From Thermoplasmatota archaeon (GTDB lineage Archaea; Thermoplasmatota; Penumbrarchaeia; Penumbrarchaeales; Penumbrarchaeaceae), in the NCBI GenBank assembly GCA_016929175.1, contig JAFGJI010000016.1, positions 1 to 21,084 on the forward strand: DNA of 21,084 nt, in the 5' to 3' direction. Numbering within the stretch: the first letter of the stretch is position 1; every line of letters begins with the position of its first letter. The position numbers and the translations under genes are program-made. Positions 16,863 through 21,084 of this stretch are shown here, in pieces. The notes beneath the pieces are model-generated. The model was not told where the DNA came from. It saw nothing but the letters and a program-made list of their open reading frames with translations, and made no database searches.

Positions 16863-16874
16863 GCTTATATAAAT
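16863..16874. promoter_or_regulatory. Palindromic TATA box in the divergent larE / zinc-ribbon gap
   Basis: The core TTATATAA (16865-16872) reads the same on both strands. On the minus strand it is centred about 25 bases from the start codon at 16843, an exact fit for a leaderless promoter. On the plus strand it would initiate near 16893, leaving a leader of 45-60 bases for larE. A weaker AT-rich box at 16924-16931 is an alternative plus-strand promoter with leaderless spacing to ATG 16953. Confidence 0.55.
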
Positions 16875-16952
16875 TGTCCCTTCGGAAGGTTCGGACACCC
16901 GAGGCATCACCGCTTCAGAAAGATGTAATATGGCGTCGTGACATTGCCCGGC

Positions 16953-17750
16953 ATGGAACGTTATCAGACGTTGAAGGAGCTGATGAGATCAAAAAGAAGT
17001 GTGATGGTGGCGTTCTCCGGAGGCGTCGACAGCACGGTCGTTGCCCTTGCTGCTATCGAAGCCCTCGGCGGGAGGTGTGCTCTCGTTATGGTAGATAATG
17101 GAGCCATTCCCGGAGGGGAGATAGAGAACGCGGAAAGAACAGCCCTTGAGATGGGGTCCTCCATCAGGGTCGTCGAGGTACCTGTCCTTGACATCCCGGA
17201 GATAGTGTCGAATCCCCATGACAGGTGCGGGCTCTGCAAGGAACGCATGATGAGCATTTTGATCGATATCGCGAGTAAAGAAGGTTTCCAGGTTGTTGCA
17301 GACGGTTCCAGCCCCGATGATGCCGGAGATCATCGTCCGGGCCTCATCGTTTCCACAAATATTGGGATATGGCATCCGCTGATGGAAGCGAATATTGGCA
17401 AGGACCTCGCAAGGTCCATATTGAGGGAAAAGAACATCAGCACCCATGAGAAGCCTTACACCACATGCCTGATGACAAGGATACCTTACGGGGAGAGGAT
17501 CACAAGGGAAAAACTGGAATTGATCGATCTCATCGAAGGCAGGGTCAGGGATATCGGTTCCAGAGATGTAAGGCTGAGGCTCTTCGAGCGTTTCGGGGGA
17601 GGATACATTGGTGTACTGGAGGTTGATGGGCCGGAAAGGGTCATTGCCCATTGGGGTGGGATATGCAAAGGCATCACCGGTGTGAAGTTGGCCCTTGACC
17701 CGGCCGGATACAGGCAGGGATCGCTGAATGCTGGGCTCGTCCCCCCATAA
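16953..17750 (+). CDS. larE: LarE-type ATP-dependent sulfur transferase (PP-loop family)
   Basis: A PP-loop ATP pyrophosphatase of about 265 residues. Numbered from ATG 16953, the PP-loop is S22-GGVDS27 in VMVAFSGGVDSTVV. Downstream signatures are DRCGLCKERM, VADGSSPDDAGDHRPG and the LarE-type TTCLMTRIPYGERIT. LarE puts sulfur on the pyridinium dicarboxylate precursor of the nickel-pincer cofactor of lactate racemase-type enzymes. In one class a single cysteine is sacrificed; in another, three cysteines hold a [4Fe-4S] cluster. This protein has a C-x-x-C plus the Cys before RIPYG, which fits the cluster class. GTG at 16938 would add five residues; neither start has a good ribosome site. No larB, larC or larA-like gene is in the window, so a different sulfur acceptor is possible. 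Confidence 0.85.
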   Translation: MERYQTLKELMRSKRSVMVAFSGGVDSTVVALAAIEALGGRCALVMVDNGAIPGGEIENAERTALEMGSSIRVVEVPVLDIPEIVSNPHDRCGLCKERMMSILIDIASKEGFQVVADGSSPDDAGDHRPGLIVSTNIGIWHPLMEANIGKDLARSILREKNISTHEKPYTTCLMTRIPYGERITREKLELIDLIEGRVRDIGSRDVRLRLFERFGGGYIGVLEVDGPERVIAHWGGICKGITGVKLALDPAGYRQGSLNAGLVPP

Positions 17751-17752
17751 GG

Positions 17753-17760
17753 TTTATAAG
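17753..17760 (+). promoter_or_regulatory. TATA box of the rpoK-rps2 unit
   Basis: TTTATAAG starts three bases after the larE stop codon. Transcription would begin near 17782, leaving a leader of about 45 bases that opens with the hairpin at 17786-17809. Confidence 0.6.
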
Positions 17761-17785
17761 GGAATCCCCTCTACACCTTTCGAAA

Positions 17786-17809
17786 CCGCTCTTGGCCCAA
17801 GAGCAGCGG
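17786..17809 (+). promoter_or_regulatory. Hairpin in the rpoK leader
   Basis: GCTCTTG (17788-17794) pairs with CAAGAGC (17798-17804) around a GCC loop; the outer CCGCT/AGCGG arms offer an alternative pairing. It lies at the predicted 5' end of the rpoK mRNA, between the TATA box and the ribosome site. It could stabilise the message or take part in control; no function is shown. Confidence 0.4.
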
Positions 17810-17827
17810 TATGAAGGGGAAGTTGAT

Positions 17828-17989
17828 ATGATGACCCGTTTCGAAAAAGCAAGGATCCTAGGTGCAAGGACGCTTCAGCTCAGTCTTGGAGCACCTCCTC
17901 TGGTAAAGTCCGATGAGGTGGACCCATTGAAAATAGCGGAGAAGGAAATGGAACTTGATGTCATCCCCCTTGCCGTAAAGAGAAATTAG
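17828..17989 (+). CDS. rpoK: DNA-directed RNA polymerase subunit K (Rpb6/omega homologue)
   Basis: A 53-residue core subunit of archaeal RNA polymerase that helps assemble and stabilise the large subunits. The family core is complete: TRFEKARILGARTLQLSLGAP, then KIAEKEMELDVIPLAVKR, with the Arg-Ile-Leu-Gly-Ala-Arg segment diagnostic for RpoK/Rpb6. The frame is open from a TTG at 17792, giving 65 residues, but that codon lies in a hairpin at the predicted transcript start. The ATG at 17828 follows GAAGGGGA and gives the usual archaeal length, so it is preferred; 17831 is a second Met. It is followed at 13 bases by rps2, whose ribosome site overlaps the rpoK stop, so the two are co-transcribed. 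rpoN and enolase, frequent neighbours in other archaea, are absent. Confidence 0.93.
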   Translation: MMTRFEKARILGARTLQLSLGAPPLVKSDEVDPLKIAEKEMELDVIPLAVKRN

Positions 17990-18002
17990 GAGAGTTGTCC
18001 CG

Positions 18003-18617
18003 ATGAGCGATAATCAGAATGCCCAGGACCTGTTGATAGATGAGGATGTCTATCTGACATCAGGCGTTCACATAGGAACGCAGCAGAAGAGCGCGGATAT
18101 GAAAGAGTTCATCTTCAAGGTAAGGTCCGACGGACTCTATGTTCTGGACATCAAGAATACCGATGAGAGGATAAGGATAGCCGCGAACATGATATCCAGG
18201 TATGATCCCGAGGAGGTTCTCGTTGTATCCGCAAGGCAGTACGGACAGAAACCTGTGAGGATGTTCTCCGATATCATCGGCTGCAACGCCTTCCCGGGAA
18301 GGTTCGTTCCCGGAACTCTCACCAACCCTTCCCTCGATGTGTATGTTGAGCCGAAGATACTGATCGTCACCGATCCGGCCGCGGATCAGCAGGCCCTCAG
18401 GGAAGCCGTGACCTCGAGGATACCGGTCATAGGCCTCTGCGACGCAAATAACGAGACAAAATACGTCGATCTCGTGGTCCCATCGAACAACAAGGGAAGA
18501 AGGTCTCTCGCCATTGTTTACTGGCTTCTCACAAGGGAGGTCCTGAAGATCAAAGGGGCCATAGGATCATATTCTGATTTCAAGGTAGAGGTAAAGGATT
18601 TCGAGGCCACCCTCTGA
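18003..18617 (+). CDS. rps2: Small-subunit ribosomal protein uS2, archaeal type
   Basis: A 204-residue ribosomal protein of the 30S subunit, homologous to bacterial S2 and eukaryotic RPSA. Family signatures are GVHIGTQQKSADMKEFIFK near the N-terminus, LYVLDIKNTDERIRIAA, VSARQYGQKPV, GRFVPGTLTNP, EPKILIVTDP, VIGLCDANNET and VVPSNNKGRRSLAIVYWLL. The length is normal for archaea. The ribosome site AGGAG (17988-17992) overlaps the rpoK stop and sits ten bases before the ATG at 18003. Pairing with rpoK upstream and a Memo-like gene downstream is a gene order conserved in many archaea, which supports vertical inheritance of this block. Confidence 0.97.
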   Translation: MSDNQNAQDLLIDEDVYLTSGVHIGTQQKSADMKEFIFKVRSDGLYVLDIKNTDERIRIAANMISRYDPEEVLVVSARQYGQKPVRMFSDIIGCNAFPGRFVPGTLTNPSLDVYVEPKILIVTDPAADQQALREAVTSRIPVIGLCDANNETKYVDLVVPSNNKGRRSLAIVYWLLTREVLKIKGAIGSYSDFKVEVKDFEATL

Positions 18618-18651
18618 GAACCCTTAAGAAGTCCCGAGCCAATATACCGGC

Positions 18652-19494
18652 ATGAGATATCCCGCAGTGGCAGGTATGTTCTATCCGGGTTCGGAAAAGG
18701 ACCTTACACGGGAACTTAAGAGCTGCTTCAAGAAAGGGCCGGGGAGAATGGACCGCGAAGAAAGTAAAAAGGTCATCGGTCTGGTTTCCCCGCACGCAGG
18801 ATACACCTACTCGGGACCGACCGCAGCTTACGGGTTCCTTGCCATGGCCGATGGCGGGCTTCCGGAGACCGTGATCGTCCTCGGGCCCAATCATCATGGC
18901 CTCGGTGAACCGATCGGTGTCTCGTTCGACGATTTCGCGACCCCTATTGGGGTAATGAGGAACGACAGGGAGCTTGCAGAGGCAATGGACATACCACCGG
19001 ATGAGCTCTCGCACGTAAGCGAACACTCGATGGAAGTACAGCTCCCGTTCGTCCAGTTCTTCGATAAGGGGATCCGGCAGGTCTGCATCTCCATGATGGA
19101 CCAGTCCCTGCAAACAGCAAGGTGGCTGGGGGACAGGATCTCCAGAGCCATCAGGATGACAGGGAGGGATACCTTGATCGTGGCTTCCTCGGACTTCACA
19201 CACTGCGGCAGGAATTACGGTTACCCGGTCCCTGGCGGAATGAATGCCGGTGAATTTGCGAGGTCGCGTGATCTACCGGTCATAGAAAAGCTTCTGAAGT
19301 TCGATCTGGAGGGTGCCCACGCTGAAAAAAGAAGGCTCGGGACAACCGCATGCGGGGTCGGCCCCATATCGGCAATGTACGAGGCTGCAAAGTATCTTGG
19401 GGCCAAGGAGGCAAGGCTCCTCAATTATTCGACGAGCTACGATGTTTCGCCCTCCTCCTCTGCAGTAGGCTACGCTTCCATGGCACTTTACTAA
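18652..19494 (+). CDS. Memo-family protein (AmmeMemoRadiSam system protein B)
   Basis: A 280-residue protein of the Memo family, related in fold to class III extradiol dioxygenases. The start MRYPAVAGMFYPG is family-typical. Metal-site candidates by comparison with human MEMO1 are His48 (SPHAGYTYSG), His81 (GPNHHG) and Cys234 (TTACGVGPISAMYEA); HSMEVQLPF and SSDFTHCG are further signatures. Human MEMO1 binds iron or copper and affects redox; the archaeal role is unknown. Relatives often occur with an AMMECR1 domain protein and a radical SAM protein, neither of which is next to it here. The gap to rps2 is 34 bases with no good ribosome site, so it may be leaderless from a weak CCTTAAG box near 18622-18628 or translated from the rps2 mRNA. 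Confidence 0.92.
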   Translation: MRYPAVAGMFYPGSEKDLTRELKSCFKKGPGRMDREESKKVIGLVSPHAGYTYSGPTAAYGFLAMADGGLPETVIVLGPNHHGLGEPIGVSFDDFATPIGVMRNDRELAEAMDIPPDELSHVSEHSMEVQLPFVQFFDKGIRQVCISMMDQSLQTARWLGDRISRAIRMTGRDTLIVASSDFTHCGRNYGYPVPGGMNAGEFARSRDLPVIEKLLKFDLEGAHAEKRRLGTTACGVGPISAMYEAAKYLGAKEARLLNYSTSYDVSPSSSAVGYASMALY

Positions 19495-19509
19495 AAGCTT
19501 GAAATCCCA

Positions 19510-19523
19510 TGTATTGAAATACA
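19510..19523. promoter_or_regulatory. 14-bp palindrome before the nucleotide-sugar dehydrogenase
   Basis: TGTATT (19510-19515) and AATACA (19518-19523) are exact reverse complements around GA. It lies 16 bases after the Memo stop and 32 before the next start. It may be an operator or part of the promoter; an AT-rich TACTAAAAG just upstream could be the TATA box. Confidence 0.35.
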
Positions 19524-19555
19524 ATATCCCCATTGATGGTGTCGGAGGTTGACAA

Positions 19556-20860
19556 ATGAGGATCTCCGTCATCGGAACCGGGTATGTCGGACTGACAACA
19601 GGGATCGCGCTTGCAGAACTCGGGAACCAGGTGGTCCTGGTTGATGTGATCAAAAATAAGCTCGATACGATCATGGACGGGAAAGCACCTTTTTATGAGC
19701 CAGGGGTAGATGAAATGCTTTCCAAACATATCGAGAGAGGCAATATCACCACCACGATCGACGGCGGGAAAGCAGTGAAGGGAACGGATGTCACGTTCAT
19801 CACGGTCGGGACCCCTCCAAGGGAGGACGGCTCGATGGATGACACGCACATAAGGTCGGCGTCGAGGATGATCGGGGAAGCGCTGAAGGACCGCCCAGGT
19901 TTCCACGTTGTTGTGATGAAATCCACGGTGGTGCCGGGCACCACACTTGGTCCGATAAAGGAGACCATTGAGGTGCACTCGGGAAAAAAAGCCGGGATCG
20001 ACATTGGCATCGCCATGTGTCCGGAATTCCTCAGGGAAGGTGCAGCAATGCAGGATTCCTTGCATCCCGACCGGGTGGTCGTGGGATGCATTGATGACAG
20101 AACTTACGGTATATTGGAAAGCCTCTTCTCACCTCTCGGCTCAAGGATATTGAGGACCTCTCCCACCTCGGCGGAGATGATCAAATATGCCTCCAACTCA
20201 TTTCTGGCGACCAAGATATCCTTTGCTAACGAGGTTTCGAGGATATGCGAGAAGCTTGGGATCGATGTATACGAGATAATGGAAGGGGTCGGTATGGACT
20301 TCAGGATCAATCCCGACTTCCTCAGAGCAGGTGCGGGTTTTGGAGGATCATGCTTTCCCAAGGATGTTTCGGCCCTTATCAGCATAGCGAAAGGCCTCGG
20401 CATCGAAACACCCATTCTCGAGGGTGCCATGATGAACAATGAGATACAGCCCAGGCACCTGGTGGACATGGGAGAGCGGATCGCTGGACCGCTGAAAGGC
20501 AGGAAGGTGGCCGTGCTGGGTCTCTCCTTCAAACCCGATACCGATGATGTCCGTGAGACTCGGTCGCTGCCCGTGATAAATGAACTCAGGGAAAGGGGTG
20601 CGCTGATCACGGCTCATGACCCGAAGGCGACGGAGAACTTCAGACCACTCTCTCCGGAGATATCCTACACCGGATCTCCCGAAGAGGCCGTGGACCGATC
20701 GGAGATCGTTTTCCTGATGACGGAATGGCCCGAATACAGGACGCTTGATTGGTCATCGAAGTCACATCTGCTGGCAGTGATAGACGGAAGAAGGACCCTC
20801 GATGTTTCTTCGATGAAGAGGATTAAATACTGGGCTATCGGTAGACCGCTCCCGGAATAG
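19556..20860 (+). CDS. UDP-glucose/GDP-mannose dehydrogenase family protein (probable UDP-glucose 6-dehydrogenase)
   Basis: A 434-residue NAD-dependent enzyme that oxidises the C6 alcohol of a nucleotide sugar to a carboxylate in two steps. The N-terminal Rossmann domain has G7-T-G9-Y-V-G12 and Asp30 for NAD. The central dimer domain has Lys210 in KYASNSFLATKISFANE and the catalytic Cys266 in GAGFGGSCFPKD. The C-terminal UDP-binding domain begins near KVAVLGLSFKPDTDDVRETRS. UDP-glucose to UDP-glucuronate is the most likely reaction; UDP-ManNAc or GDP-mannose cannot be ruled out from sequence alone. GGAGGTT sits six bases before ATG 19556. The following gene, a flippase-like membrane protein, is 15 bases away. 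Together they suggest synthesis of acidic sugars for N-glycans or the cell envelope. Confidence 0.92.
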   Translation: MRISVIGTGYVGLTTGIALAELGNQVVLVDVIKNKLDTIMDGKAPFYEPGVDEMLSKHIERGNITTTIDGGKAVKGTDVTFITVGTPPREDGSMDDTHIRSASRMIGEALKDRPGFHVVVMKSTVVPGTTLGPIKETIEVHSGKKAGIDIGIAMCPEFLREGAAMQDSLHPDRVVVGCIDDRTYGILESLFSPLGSRILRTSPTSAEMIKYASNSFLATKISFANEVSRICEKLGIDVYEIMEGVGMDFRINPDFLRAGAGFGGSCFPKDVSALISIAKGLGIETPILEGAMMNNEIQPRHLVDMGERIAGPLKGRKVAVLGLSFKPDTDDVRETRSLPVINELRERGALITAHDPKATENFRPLSPEISYTGSPEEAVDRSEIVFLMTEWPEYRTLDWSSKSHLLAVIDGRRTLDVSSMKRIKYWAIGRPLPE

Positions 20861-20875
20861 AATTGGGGGCATCGT

Positions 20876-21084
20876 TTGGATATCCGGAGACACTGGAAGG
20901 ACCTTCTCTATATCGGTCTGGGACTCTTCCTGATTGCGGTTCTTCTTCTGAGGGCCGATGTAAGCGATACACTTGATATCCTGTCGGAAGCCCGTATTGA
21001 CCTCGTATCGATCGTGCTTGCGCTCTATTTTTTAAACACGTTCTGCAAAGTAATGAGATGGTACGGGCTATTGAAAGGCATGGG
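20876..21084 (+). CDS. Flippase-like/LPG-synthase-like membrane protein, 5' part only
   Basis: The reading frame runs open from 20876 to the window end (69 codons) and is cut there. It starts with TTG behind GGGGG (20864-20868) and 15 bases after the dehydrogenase stop. The visible part has DIRRHWKDLLYIGLGLFLIAVLLL, a first membrane helix, then a short linker and IDLVSIVLALYFLNTFCKVMRWYGLL, a second helix with the K-x-x-R-W pattern at its end. This resembles the N-terminus of the lysylphosphatidylglycerol synthase-like/UPF0104 family, integral proteins that in archaea often accompany glycan genes. Only about a fifth of the usual length is seen, so the family call is moderate. It likely shares a transcript with the dehydrogenase. 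Confidence 0.65.
   Translation, partial: MDIRRHWKDLLYIGLGLFLIAVLLLRADVSDTLDILSEARIDLVSIVLALYFLNTFCKVMRWYGLLKGM

Noticed and set aside
1..21084. Mobile elements, CRISPR arrays, tRNA or rRNA genes
   Set aside because: No spaced repeat array, transposase or integrase motif, terminal inverted repeats or cloverleaf-like sequence was noticed when reading both strands.

Overview
This window looks like chromosomal DNA from an archaeon, probably a member of the Thermoplasmatota or a nearby euryarchaeal lineage. The archaeal assignment rests on RNA polymerase subunit K next to archaeal-type ribosomal protein uS2, a Memo-family protein, an HVO_0476-type zinc-ribbon protein, and TATA-like boxes about 25 bases before several genes, some apparently leaderless. 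The lineage guess rests on the large surface proteins with type-3-thrombospondin repeats and a C-terminal membrane anchor, and is inference. No tRNA, rRNA, CRISPR array, transposase or integrase was seen. No gap between genes exceeds 300 bases.

Left part (1-3077): a small heat-shock protein (Hsp20) with its own promoter and a hairpin terminator, then a tight three-gene unit. This unit holds an ArsS-type radical SAM enzyme and the two glycosyltransferase-like proteins that accompany this enzyme family (rSAM/selenodomain-associated transferases 1 and 2). It probably makes a 5'-deoxyadenosine-derived, possibly arsenic-containing, sugar product, but no arsenic methyltransferase is present here.

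Export block (3142-9653): an 857-residue RND/MMPL exporter, then a TetR regulator whose promoter carries a perfect 21-bp palindrome over the predicted transcription start, followed with almost no spacing by an ABC ATPase and an 816-residue FtsX-type permease. TetR probably represses itself and the ABC exporter.

Surface block (9825-16222): two very large secreted, membrane-anchored proteins in tandem. Each has a signal peptide, many beta-sandwich or propeller domains, a calcium-binding TSP3 stretch, one C-terminal membrane helix and a short cytoplasmic tail. The second converges on a minus-strand zinc-ribbon gene.

Housekeeping block (16235-21084): the minus-strand HVO_0476-type gene and, divergent from it, a LarE-type sulfur transferase. 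Then come rpoK, rps2 (uS2), a Memo-like protein, a UDP-glucose/GDP-mannose dehydrogenase family enzyme and the start of a flippase-like multi-membrane protein cut by the window edge. The last two suggest nucleotide-sugar and lipid/glycan work. The most interesting points are the arsS cluster without arsM, the TetR operator, a Ca-binding-like Asp motif in the RND exporter loop, the tandem surface proteins, and the three-cysteine LarE.
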